Below, one piece after another: positions 8,250 to 16,120 of a stretch of 64,000 nt of DNA. The position numbers and the translations under genes are program-made. Position 1 is the first letter of the stretch. Every line of letters begins with the position of its first letter. The notes beneath the pieces are model-generated. The model did not search any database and had not been told where the DNA came from. It saw nothing but the letters and a program-made list of their open reading frames with translations. Source of the DNA: Streptomyces sp. TLI_235 (GTDB lineage: Bacteria > Actinomycetota > Actinomycetes > Streptomycetales > Streptomycetaceae); contig NSGV01000001.1 of the NCBI GenBank assembly GCA_002300355.1, positions 4,030,001-4,094,000 on the forward strand, written 5' to 3'.

Positions 8250-10795
8250 GGCGGAACCACCTGTCGACCGACCTCCGGATCGCCTGGTCGATCGTGATCG
8301 GGACGGGGCGCCGCCGGGCCATGCTGCTCCTGCTCTTCGCCGTTCCCGTCCTGCTCGCCACCGCCGCCGCCTCAGTGCTGGACACCCTCAACCTCTCGCC
8401 GCAGCAGCTCGCGACGGCCGCCATGGCCCGGGCGGACCTCCAGGTCGACCGGACCCAGCCGGGCCCGGCGCCCGCCGACCTCGCCGCCGTGGTCGGACCG
8501 CTGCCCGCCGGTTCCCGGGCCGTCCCCTACTACAAGGCACCCGAGTTCCCCGTCGTCCTCGACGGCCTCACCCGGCACGTCACCTACCGGGAGAGCGACT
8601 GGGCGGCGCCCGCCACCGAGGGCTGGCTGCGGACGAAGGCGGGCCGGCTGCCCGCAGGGCCCGCGGAGGCCGCGGTGTCCGAGCACCTCGCGAGGGCCCA
8701 CCACCTCGGGGTCGGCGACCGCCTGCGGTTCCACCCGGAGGACACCCCGGCCGTCGTCGTCGGCGTCGTCGAGGACCCGACCGCCTACGGGGCGGACCTC
8801 GTGGCGGGCGGGCCCGGCCTGTTCGAGACGCGGTTCGACCCGGCCCGCGCCGCGGAACTGGGCGTCACCCGAGGCTGGCTGGTGACCGGTCGTGGCGCGG
8901 CGGCCGTCGTCGGCCCGCGTGCGGGGCAGCAGCACCTCGCCGTCCGGACCAGGCCCCAGGTCGCCGCGGCCGCCAGGACCCTGCTGTCCGCCCAGCCCGG
9001 ACTCGTCGCCCTCCCCGGGCTGCTCCTCGTCCTGGCCGGCGCCGCCGCCGCCTTCAGCATCAGGATGCGCCGCCTGCAGCGGCAGTTCGGCCTGCTGTCC
9101 GCCGTCGGGTTCGACGGCGCGCGGCTGGTCCGGGTGGCCCGTACGGCCGGGCTGCTGGCCGCCGCGGCCGGAGGCGCCGTCGGCGTGGTCCTCGGGACAG
9201 CTCTCGGCGCGGCCGTGCGGCCCGCGGTCCGCTCGGTGGTCGGGCGCGACCTGGCGTCGGTGGACGTCGCACCCGGACGCATGCTGCTCCTGCTGACGGC
9301 GACCGTGCTGTGCGGCGCCCTGGCCGTCTGGCTGCCGGCCCGGCTGGCGGCCTCGCACACGGTCCGCAGGAGGCTGAGCCGGGTCCCCGCCGCGTCCACC
9401 GGCCGGCGGCGCAAACGCTGGGCGGCAGGGTGCGGCGTGCTGGCCGCGGCCGCGGTCGTCTCGGGGATCGCCACCGGGTCGAGCAGTCCCGGAGTCGTCG
9501 GTGGCGTCGCACTCCTGACGGCCACCCTCCTGCTGGTGCCCGACCTCCTGGTCCTGCTCGGACGGGCCGCCGGGCGGCTCGCGCCCGGACCGCGCTTCGG
9601 ACTCCGCGACCTGGCCAGGGACCGTCGCCGCCCCGCCGCGGCCGTCGTCTTCGGCGTGGTCACCGTCGCCCTCGCCACCTCCACGGCGATCTTCGTCGGC
9701 AGCAACGCGGCCAGGGACGCCCGCGAGTACGCCGGCTCGCGGCACCAGGGGCAGATCGAGGTGGTGCTGCGGGACGCCCCGCCGTCCGCCGCCGTCGAGG
9801 CGGCGGTACGCGGAGCGGTCGGCGCGCAGGCCTCCGTCGTCCCGGTCCAGGGCGTGTACGCCTCGGACCGTCCGGCGGCGGACGCCCCGTCACGAGTCGC
9901 CCTGCCCCGGGTCGCGCTCCGCGCCCAGTCGGGGCGGAGCGTGAACCCCTTCGGATCACTCCAGATCGTGGAGACGGCCGAGGAGTTCCGTGCGCTGACC
10001 ACTCGGGACTGGACCCCGGCCGAGGCCGCCGCCCTCACCGCCGGCAGCGTCGTCGCATTCGACCCCGGCTTCGTACGGGGCGGGAGAGCGGTGCTGGCCT
10101 TCGAGCCGAAGCAGGGCGTCCCCGCCCGGCCGCAGCTCACCGTTGCGGCCTTCCCCGGGGCGCCCGTCGACCGCACCACCCTGAACCGTGCGATCGGCGT
10201 GCTCACCGGCAGTACGGCCCGGGGCATGGGCCTGTTCCCGGTCACCACGACCTATCTCGCGACGCCGCAGGACGGGCTGCCGCAGGACATCGAGAGCCGG
10301 CTCGGCGCGGCCCTCGAACCCCTGGGCATCCCCGCCACCGAGCTGCGGATCGAGCGGCCCTACACGCCGCCCGTCCCGGCCCGGTGGAACGTCATGACGG
10401 CGGTCTCGGGCGCCATGGTGCTGATCGCCACACTCCTCGCGGTCTCCGCGTCGACCCAGGAACTGCGGCCCCAGCTGCGGCTGCTCCACGTCGTCGGCTT
10501 CGGCGGCCGTACCCAGCGGACGGTCGCCGCGACGCAGGCGGTGGTGATCACCACGCTCTCGCTCGCCTGCGGGCTCCTCGCCGGCTTCGTCCTGGCCGGA
10601 GCACAGCTCTGGCCCCAGGGCACCGCGCTCGTGGTGCCCTGGGCCTCGCTCGGCGCCGCCGTCCTCGGGTTGATCGCCGCGGCCGGCCTCGCCGGATTCC
10701 TCGTCAGGCCGGTGGCCGTCGCCCGCGGCCGTGCACGGCGCAGCGTACGGCGGCGTGCACGGCGCAGTGCGGCGATTCCTGCGCCCGGGAGGTGA
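8246..10795 (+). CDS. FtsX-like ABC transporter permease
   Basis: 849 residues. The GTG start overlaps the ATPase stop (GTGA). A first membrane helix at about 25-48 is followed by a large extracellular loop. Next come an FtsX-type core near 250-370, a long middle region with further hydrophobic helices, a second extracellular part (about 490-710) and a C-terminal FtsX core near 715-830. This double-FtsX layout fits actinobacterial MacB/FtsX-type exporters that work with one ATPase. Substrate unknown. The gene ends 7 bases from the convergent methyltransferase gene. Confidence 0.93.
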   Translation: MRRNHLSTDLRIAWSIVIGTGRRRAMLLLLFAVPVLLATAAASVLDTLNLSPQQLATAAMARADLQVDRTQPGPAPADLAAVVGPLPAGSRAVPYYKAPEFPVVLDGLTRHVTYRESDWAAPATEGWLRTKAGRLPAGPAEAAVSEHLARAHHLGVGDRLRFHPEDTPAVVVGVVEDPTAYGADLVAGGPGLFETRFDPARAAELGVTRGWLVTGRGAAAVVGPRAGQQHLAVRTRPQVAAAARTLLSAQPGLVALPGLLLVLAGAAAAFSIRMRRLQRQFGLLSAVGFDGARLVRVARTAGLLAAAAGGAVGVVLGTALGAAVRPAVRSVVGRDLASVDVAPGRMLLLLTATVLCGALAVWLPARLAASHTVRRRLSRVPAASTGRRRKRWAAGCGVLAAAAVVSGIATGSSSPGVVGGVALLTATLLLVPDLLVLLGRAAGRLAPGPRFGLRDLARDRRRPAAAVVFGVVTVALATSTAIFVGSNAARDAREYAGSRHQGQIEVVLRDAPPSAAVEAAVRGAVGAQASVVPVQGVYASDRPAADAPSRVALPRVALRAQSGRSVNPFGSLQIVETAEEFRALTTRDWTPAEAAALTAGSVVAFDPGFVRGGRAVLAFEPKQGVPARPQLTVAAFPGAPVDRTTLNRAIGVLTGSTARGMGLFPVTTTYLATPQDGLPQDIESRLGAALEPLGIPATELRIERPYTPPVPARWNVMTAVSGAMVLIATLLAVSASTQELRPQLRLLHVVGFGGRTQRTVAATQAVVITTLSLACGLLAGFVLAGAQLWPQGTALVVPWASLGAAVLGLIAAAGLAGFLVRPVAVARGRARRSVRRRARRSAAIPAPGR

Positions 10796-10802
10796 GGGAG
10801 AC

Positions 10803-11546
10803 TCAGGCTGCGCCGGGCGCCCGGCGCAGGACGAGGGACAGGAAGCCCCAGGTGTCCCGGTAGGTCTGCAGCCACTCGGAGCGGCGGATGCCGGCCATGT
10901 CGAGTGCGGAGCCGCTGTCCGGATCCTCGGGGTGGTCCAGCGCCCAGGAGGCGAGCGAGCCCCAGCAGGACCACTCGTAGGCGTCCAACTCACTGCGGGT
11001 GCTGATGTGCCCGTCGACCGGGACCCAACCGTCGGCGGAGACGTTCTCCACCGTGCCGGCCAGATCGGCGAAGTCGCCGAGCATCTCGACGGCCTCCGGC
11101 GACGGAGTGCGCTCCCAGAACCCGTCACCGACGAGGACGCGCCCGCCGGGCGCCAGGTGCCTGCGGGCCGCGGCGAGCGTGGGCAGCAGGCCGCCGAAGG
11201 CATGCGTGGACCCGACGCAGAGCACCAGGTCGAACGGCTGCGGGGAGGTGAACTCCTCGGCCGCCAGCCGGTGCAGGACGAGCCGGTCCCGCACGCCGAG
11301 CTCCTCCGCCGCGCGGTCGGCCAGCGCCAGCGCGTCCGCGGAGACGTCCACACCTTCGGCGTGCACCTTCGGGTGTGCGGTCAGCGCCCGCAGCAGCCAC
11401 TCACCGCCGCCGCAGCCGAGGTCGAGCACCCGCTCGTCCCCGCGGGGCAGGCCGCGCTCCAGCAGCCGGCGCACGGAGTCGTCGTCGAGCGGCGACCTGA
11501 TCGGGTGTTCGGTATGGGCGATGGCGGAGATCCGTTCACGATTCAC
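10803..11546 (-). CDS. class I SAM-dependent methyltransferase
   Basis: 247 residues from a GTG at 11546, with AGGA about 8 bases upstream on the minus strand. Motif I is VLDLGCGGGEWLL (about 40-52), followed by an acidic loop GVDVSAD and a post-I stretch FDLVLCVGSTHAFGG, a classic Rossmann methyltransferase. Substrate cannot be inferred, although a small-molecule acceptor is likely from the size. It converges on the ABC permease, and its divergent partner is the DUF5994 gene at 11800, with about 250 bases of shared upstream sequence. Confidence 0.9.
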   Translation of the reverse strand: MNRERISAIAHTEHPIRSPLDDDSVRRLLERGLPRGDERVLDLGCGGGEWLLRALTAHPKVHAEGVDVSADALALADRAAEELGVRDRLVLHRLAAEEFTSPQPFDLVLCVGSTHAFGGLLPTLAAARRHLAPGGRVLVGDGFWERTPSPEAVEMLGDFADLAGTVENVSADGWVPVDGHISTRSELDAYEWSCWGSLASWALDHPEDPDSGSALDMAGIRRSEWLQTYRDTWGFLSLVLRRAPGAA

Positions 11547-11799
11547 CGCCGCATCCTGACACCGGCCCGGATCGTGCGCACCTCTTTTAACGCGTCCGCA
11601 GCCGTCCTTGCGCGGGCCTCCACACATGCGACGACGGGATGCCGGGGGAGCCGCGAACGAACAGGGCGGCGGACACGAGCACCGGCCGGGTGAGGCCGGA
11701 GTACCGTGGGGACATCGGGACGGTCCGAGCCGCCGCACCGCGGGATGCCCCCGTCGTCGGCGGGCCCGGCCCGTACCCGCGGATCGGTGGTGGCGAGCC

Positions 11800-12291
11800 A
11801 TGTCGGACGAGACCAGTACCCCGCAGCCGCGGCTTCTGCCGGACCGGTTCCGGCAGGCGGCGAAGCCGGGCACCGTCCTGTTGCGCCTGGAGACCACGCA
11901 GTCACGGGCGGGCGCGCTCGACGGCGCGTGGTGGCCGCGTTCGCGCAACATCGGCGCCGAACTCCCCGGACTGGTCTCCGCGCTGACCGAACACCTCGGT
12001 CCGGTGGTGAGCGTGGGGCTGGACACGGACGCCTGGGACGACGTGCCGCCCCGGGTGGTCGTCGACGGCCGGCCGGTGCGCATCGACCGGTACCCGGTCG
12101 GCGACGACACGGTGATCATCACGCGGGGCGACCGGGATCACTTCAGTCTGCTCGTCGTCCCCCCGCTGGCAGCCCGGGATGCGGCGCTGGCCGCGATGGC
12201 ACGCGCGGTGCAGGCGGGCGGTACCGACTCGGCACGGCAGATCCTCGTCGCTACCGGCATCGGCGCCGGGCCGGCGGTCGAAGCGCCCTGA
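11800..12291 (+). CDS. DUF5994 family protein
   Basis: 163 residues from ATG 11800. The LDGAWWPRSRNIGAELPGL stretch and the later FSLLVVPP segment are the hallmarks of DUF5994, a streptomycete family of unknown function. No signal peptide or membrane helix is visible, so it is probably cytoplasmic. It starts a run of three short same-strand genes (11800, 12345, 12778) with gaps of 53 and 184 bases. The function of the run is unknown. Confidence 0.85.
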   Translation: MSDETSTPQPRLLPDRFRQAAKPGTVLLRLETTQSRAGALDGAWWPRSRNIGAELPGLVSALTEHLGPVVSVGLDTDAWDDVPPRVVVDGRPVRIDRYPVGDDTVIITRGDRDHFSLLVVPPLAARDAALAAMARAVQAGGTDSARQILVATGIGAGPAVEAP

Positions 12292-12344
12292 GGGGCAGCC
12301 TCGCGGGCCGACTCCTCGGACAGACAGGAAGGCGGGACGGAGAG

Positions 12345-12593
12345 ATGTCCGTATACGTGAAACTCTCCGCCGAGGCCCGGTCCCCGGCGGAGCCGTCGAG
12401 TGGGCCGCTGGACATGCAGTACCAGGACAGCGCCGACGACGGCGTCACCTTCGAGTACGACCTGCACCCGAGCGGGGCGATGCGGGTACTGCGGGTCTTC
12501 GAGGACACTCCGCACCGGGTCGAGGCGTGCTTCAGCCCCGGCGCGTGGCTGCAGGTCACCGGCGCCTACCTGCGAAGCGGCTCGGCGTACTGA
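12345..12593 (+). CDS. small hypothetical protein (82 aa)
   Basis: ATG 12345 sits close after a GGACGGAGAG stretch. The protein is 82 residues, acidic in the middle (YQDSADDGVTFEYDL) and has no membrane segment. I do not recognise the family. Codon usage is strongly GC at third positions and it follows DUF5994 by 53 bases, both arguing for a real gene and a shared transcript. Confidence 0.68.
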   Translation: MSVYVKLSAEARSPAEPSSGPLDMQYQDSADDGVTFEYDLHPSGAMRVLRVFEDTPHRVEACFSPGAWLQVTGAYLRSGSAY

Positions 12594-12777
12594 CGGCGGT
12601 CCGCTCGGTGGCGAACCGTGCCGAGGCGCTCGGCGGCACTCGGCGGCGATCGCCGGTGGGCCCGGTGCCCAGCGGTGGCCGAGCCGTGGCGCGGGCGGAG
12701 ACTCACCGGTCGCCGCCGGTTCCTCCGGCCCGTACGGTCGGGATTCCGGGGCGGGATCGTTGGTACAGGAGGCCAGG

Positions 12778-13029
12778 ATGCGGCACTACCGATGGGTGCT
12801 GGAGACCGAGGACGACGACGGCCGCTGGTCCCGGCAGGACGATGCTCCGCTGCAGAATCCGCTGGCGTACGACGGGCCGCCCCAACGTGCGGCCAACCAC
12901 CTGAGGGACGTGTTCGTCCGCACGCTCTCCCATCCCACTCCCGGCCCCCGGGCGGTCAGGATTCGCGTCTGGGAGGGGGCGGACACGATCGGCGAGCCCC
13001 AGGCCGAGACCGAGTGGTCACGCGAGTGA
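12778..13029 (+). CDS. small hypothetical protein (83 aa)
   Basis: ATG 12778 is preceded by a clear AGGAGG at 12767-12772. The protein is 83 residues, hydrophilic, starts MRHYRWVLETEDDDGRW and has no signal peptide or membrane segment. Family not recognised. The good ribosome site and strong third-position GC support a real gene. It is the third small gene in the row after DUF5994. Confidence 0.7.
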   Translation: MRHYRWVLETEDDDGRWSRQDDAPLQNPLAYDGPPQRAANHLRDVFVRTLSHPTPGPRAVRIRVWEGADTIGEPQAETEWSRE

Positions 13030-13147
13030 CCCGTCCAACCCCGACCCGGACGGGACGGCCTTCCCGTCCGTCGGCCACGCGGGCGCCGACCAGGAGGCGG
13101 CTCGGCTTCTGGCGGTGTCCGCGCGCAGGTCGGCTTCACCGGTCGGG

Positions 13148-15586
13148 CTACCCGGGCATCACGCCGTGGATGCGGGAGATGGTGAACACGCGTTCGCTGT
13201 TCCGTAGATGGCACCAGGCGTGCAGGTAGGGCGCGTCCAGTTCGAGCCGGCTGAGGGTACGGACGGTCGTGCTGCCCGAGGTGGCGACGTACTCGATCGT
13301 GATCGTCTGGCCTTCGTCGACGGCGTGGGCCAGCTGGCGGACGTCGGTGAAGGACAGGTTGCGCGCGTGCCCGGCGATGATCTCCTCGGTGTCGCTGCCG
13401 TAGGGGCGTCCGTCCCAGGGGTCGGGCTCCGGGATGTCCTGTGGGGCAGCCAGCAGTCGGGCAGCGAGGGTGCTCGGGTCGACGGCCGTTCGGCCGCCGG
13501 CTGTACGGGCCACCGTCTGCTGTGGCCGGGCCGGGCCTCCGGACAGGCGCGGGGGCGGGACCGGGCTTGCCGCGCGCGTGCGCTGGGCGCGCTCGATGCG
13601 GACGGACCCGTCGGGCTTCGCGGCGACGGGGGCGTAGCCCGCGGACCGCAGTGCCGCGAGCGTCCCGTCCGCAGGGGTCCGACTGATCAGCACCGTCGGC
13701 GCCAGTTGCCGCAGGCCGAGCTGGGTGAGCTTGCGGTGGGCGGCCACTTCGGCCAGGAGGGCGGGCTCTTCACCGTGGATCACACAGGCCGCGGAGACGA
13801 CGCGCACCCGACCGTGGCTGCGCGCGGTGTCGTGGATCAGGTACGAGAGCGGCTGGGGGAGCGGTTCGACGGCCACGGCGGTCAGGTCGGCCGTGATGAC
13901 GTCGGGAGTGTGGCCCGCATCGAGGGCGCGGCGGACGCTTCCCGGGCTGAACCGCCAGACGGATGCCGCACCGGCCGTCTCCCGTTCGGCGACGGAATCC
14001 AGCAGGGTGACCAGGGCCGTCGACGGCGTGCCGGTGACCACGGCCGTGAGGTCGCTGCCGAAGCGGGCCGCCTCACTGGCGGCGGGCAGCAGCCGCCGAC
14101 AGGCGTCCACCAGGGCTTCGGCGTCGTCGGCGAGCAGGGCGGCTCCGACGGGGGACAGGGCTCCGAGGGCGAGTACGCCGAGCAGTTCCGTTTCGCGGAT
14201 CTGGGTGGCGAACGGCGTTGTGTCCTGGGCGAGTTCGTCGACGAGCGGGCGGTGCCACACGATCGACATCCCCAGGTCGGCGAGGTTCGCCGCTCCTTCG
14301 CCCGCCGGGAGCTGCGACGCCACCGCGAGCAGCCCGTGCCGGGCCTGGACGCAGCCTCCGCAGGGCGGCGTTCCGGCGAGGGCCGGCAGCGCCTTCCCGT
14401 CCTCGTCACGGCTCCCGCCGGGGGTCAGCGGCAGTGTCCACCACGCCTGGAGCAGTACGGCGAGCTGGTCGGCCGGATCCTTCTCCGCCCACGTGTCGTA
14501 GAACTCGGTCGCCGCGACCCGGTCACCGTCCCGGGCCAGCAGCCGAGCTGCGCTTGCCGCCTCCAGCGCGAGGCGGACCACGATCTCGTCGCACTGCGCC
14601 GCTTTGCCGATCCGGGACAGTTCGCGGGCGCCGACTCCGCCGGCCTTCAGCCGAGCCGGAGGAGTGGTGGCGCACACCCTGAGGACGGAGGCGGCGTGGG
14701 TGGCGAATGCCATCGCGGCGGCAGCGGCCTCCCGTTCGACATCCGAAGCGGTGACGGATGCCGATCGCAGGACGGGTGGGACCGGAGTGAACGGAGCGTG
14801 CCAGTCGGGACCGCGCAGTGCGAGCGCCACCTCCGTGGGCATGCGGGCAGGACCGTACCGGTGCCGGTCCTGGATCAGCAGACCCCGTTCCAGCGCCCAT
14901 CGTTCGCCCGGCCCGGAGCCGGACGGCGGAGCCCCGAACAGGATGAAGCCCGATCGCTCCGGAGCCTGACCCGCCTGCCGCTCGAGCACCTTCCGAGCAG
15001 CTGCGGGGGCCTTGGCCACCAGCGCGGCGACCCGGCCCGGATCGCTGTGATGGTCGACAAGCGCCGCCAGCCGCTTCTGTTTGGTGTTGCCGGTCGGCTT
15101 GATGCCGAGGGCCGCCAGCATGCGGCCCAGTTCGTCGGAGGTGGTGTTCACCAGGAGCTGTGCCAGTGGCGCGTCCAACCCGAGTGGCGTGTCCCATGCC
15201 TGCCGCAGCGGTGCCGCCATGCGCAGCAGCCCGTTGCCGTCCGGCCAGACCAGAGCGCGATCGGCCAGCGCCTCCAGGGCCGCGTCCATGACGTGAGCGC
15301 GACTCCCGTCCGTCGCGCCCAGGAGGCTTGCCAGGATGTCCCGCGAGGTCGGCGTGAGCGCGGCGAGCGCCTCCGCCACTTGCAGGTACGGCAACACGAG
15401 CCGGGGCAGTGCGAGCGCCACCGACGCCGGGCGCTGGAGGCGGTCTGCCAGTTCGCCGACCGACTGCGGCTCCGGGGCCGACGCCGCATCCGGGCGCGCC
15501 ACCAGGACCCGTTCCAACCGAGGTGTGTCGAGACCGCGCAGCCACGTGGCCAGGGTCGATCCGCTCGTCGTGCTGATGGGGAACAC
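13148..15586 (-). CDS. helicase-associated (Helicase_C_3 / XPB-partner-type) protein
   Basis: 812 residues from GTG 15586; an in-frame TTG at 15634 is an alternative and neither has a strong ribosome site. The N-terminal ~350 residues are helical (TLATWLRGLDTPRLERVLVA at the start) and resemble the XPB/Ssl2-like helicase-associated fold. I see no Walker A or DEAH box, so it is not itself a motor. The C-terminus (DEGQTITIEYVATSG, RVFTISRIHGV) looks like a WYL-type ligand or nucleic-acid binding domain. The family resembles M. tuberculosis Rv0862c, which lies beside the XPB helicase gene; no XPB gene is present here. A role in DNA repair is inference. Confidence 0.82.
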   Translation of the reverse strand: MFPISTTSGSTLATWLRGLDTPRLERVLVARPDAASAPEPQSVGELADRLQRPASVALALPRLVLPYLQVAEALAALTPTSRDILASLLGATDGSRAHVMDAALEALADRALVWPDGNGLLRMAAPLRQAWDTPLGLDAPLAQLLVNTTSDELGRMLAALGIKPTGNTKQKRLAALVDHHSDPGRVAALVAKAPAAARKVLERQAGQAPERSGFILFGAPPSGSGPGERWALERGLLIQDRHRYGPARMPTEVALALRGPDWHAPFTPVPPVLRSASVTASDVEREAAAAAMAFATHAASVLRVCATTPPARLKAGGVGARELSRIGKAAQCDEIVVRLALEAASAARLLARDGDRVAATEFYDTWAEKDPADQLAVLLQAWWTLPLTPGGSRDEDGKALPALAGTPPCGGCVQARHGLLAVASQLPAGEGAANLADLGMSIVWHRPLVDELAQDTTPFATQIRETELLGVLALGALSPVGAALLADDAEALVDACRRLLPAASEAARFGSDLTAVVTGTPSTALVTLLDSVAERETAGAASVWRFSPGSVRRALDAGHTPDVITADLTAVAVEPLPQPLSYLIHDTARSHGRVRVVSAACVIHGEEPALLAEVAAHRKLTQLGLRQLAPTVLISRTPADGTLAALRSAGYAPVAAKPDGSVRIERAQRTRAASPVPPPRLSGGPARPQQTVARTAGGRTAVDPSTLAARLLAAPQDIPEPDPWDGRPYGSDTEEIIAGHARNLSFTDVRQLAHAVDEGQTITIEYVATSGSTTVRTLSRLELDAPYLHAWCHLRNSERVFTISRIHGVMPG

Positions 15587-15666
15587 CTCGCCGGGTAGGA
15601 GTCGTCCTGTCCCGGCTCCGGCCGGGCGACTCAAGGATGGCGCACCACATGGAGGGCGTGGGTCGC

Positions 15667-15695
15667 CTTCGGCTCCGGCCCACCCGGAGCCGAAG
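15667..15695. terminator. hairpin terminator
   Basis: Perfect 12-base stem (CTTCGGCTCCGG at 15667-15678 with its complement at 15684-15695), 5-base loop. It lies in the gap between the helicase-like gene and tRNA-Ser and may back up the stronger hairpin at 15701-15735. Confidence 0.6.
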
Positions 15696-15700
15696 AACGA

Positions 15701-15735
15701 CGAAGGCCCGGACCGCTGTGCGGTCCGGGCCTTCG
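15701..15735 (-). terminator. terminator of tRNA-Ser
   Basis: Perfect 15-base stem (15701-15715 with 15721-15735) and a 5-base loop, just downstream of the tRNA-Ser 3' end on the minus strand. There is little T run, as is usual for GC-rich actinobacterial terminators. Confidence 0.75.
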
Positions 15736-15741
15736 TGAAGG

Positions 15742-15826
15742 CGGAGGATACGAGATTCGAACTCGTGAGGGGTTGCCCCCAACACGCTTTCCAAGCGTGC
15801 GCCCTAGGCCTCTAGGCGAATCCTCC
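15742..15826 (-). tRNA. tRNA-Ser (anticodon GGA)
   Basis: 85-nt type II tRNA on the minus strand. The acceptor stem is GGAGGAT (5' end at 15826) pairing with ATCCTCC (15743-15749). The anticodon arm reads CACGCTTGGAAAGCGTG with GGA in the loop, the long variable arm of serine tRNAs is present, and the T-loop is GTTCGAATC. The discriminator is G (15742), expected for serine; the final CCA is not fully encoded. Confidence 0.97.
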
Positions 15827-15956
15827 GTGGGAGAGCTTAGTACATGTCGAGGGGTGCTCGCGAACCGCTATCCCGCAGGTGGCCGTGCGCGGTCGCCTGC
15901 GGATCTCAGACGGCCCGGGGTGGGCCACCTCGGGCTCGCGATCCGCTACTCTTGGG

Positions 15957-16049
15957 GCAGCCCCTCGTGCGGCGTCATCTCTCTGAACCCCCCCAGGGCC
16001 GGAAGGCAGCAAGGGTAGGAGGGCTCTGGCGGGTGCACGGGGGGTCCTT
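15957..16049 (+). ncRNA. ffs: signal recognition particle RNA (4.5S, small type)
   Basis: The conserved SRP loop is visible as GGCCGGAAGGCAGCAAGGG (about 15998-16016). The ends pair: CCCCTCGTGC at 15961-15970 with GCACGGGGG at 16035-16043, giving the single long hairpin of the small bacterial SRP RNA. It binds Ffh and directs signal-bearing ribosomes to the membrane. Position between tRNA-Ser and dnaX is the usual one in streptomycetes. Ends are approximate to a few bases. Confidence 0.93.
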
Positions 16050-16120
16050 GCGTTTGCGGGCGGGCCCGGTCCGTGCCGAGCGTGCCGCGTTTGTCGGCCC
16101 GTCCCGATATCGTCGGTGGC

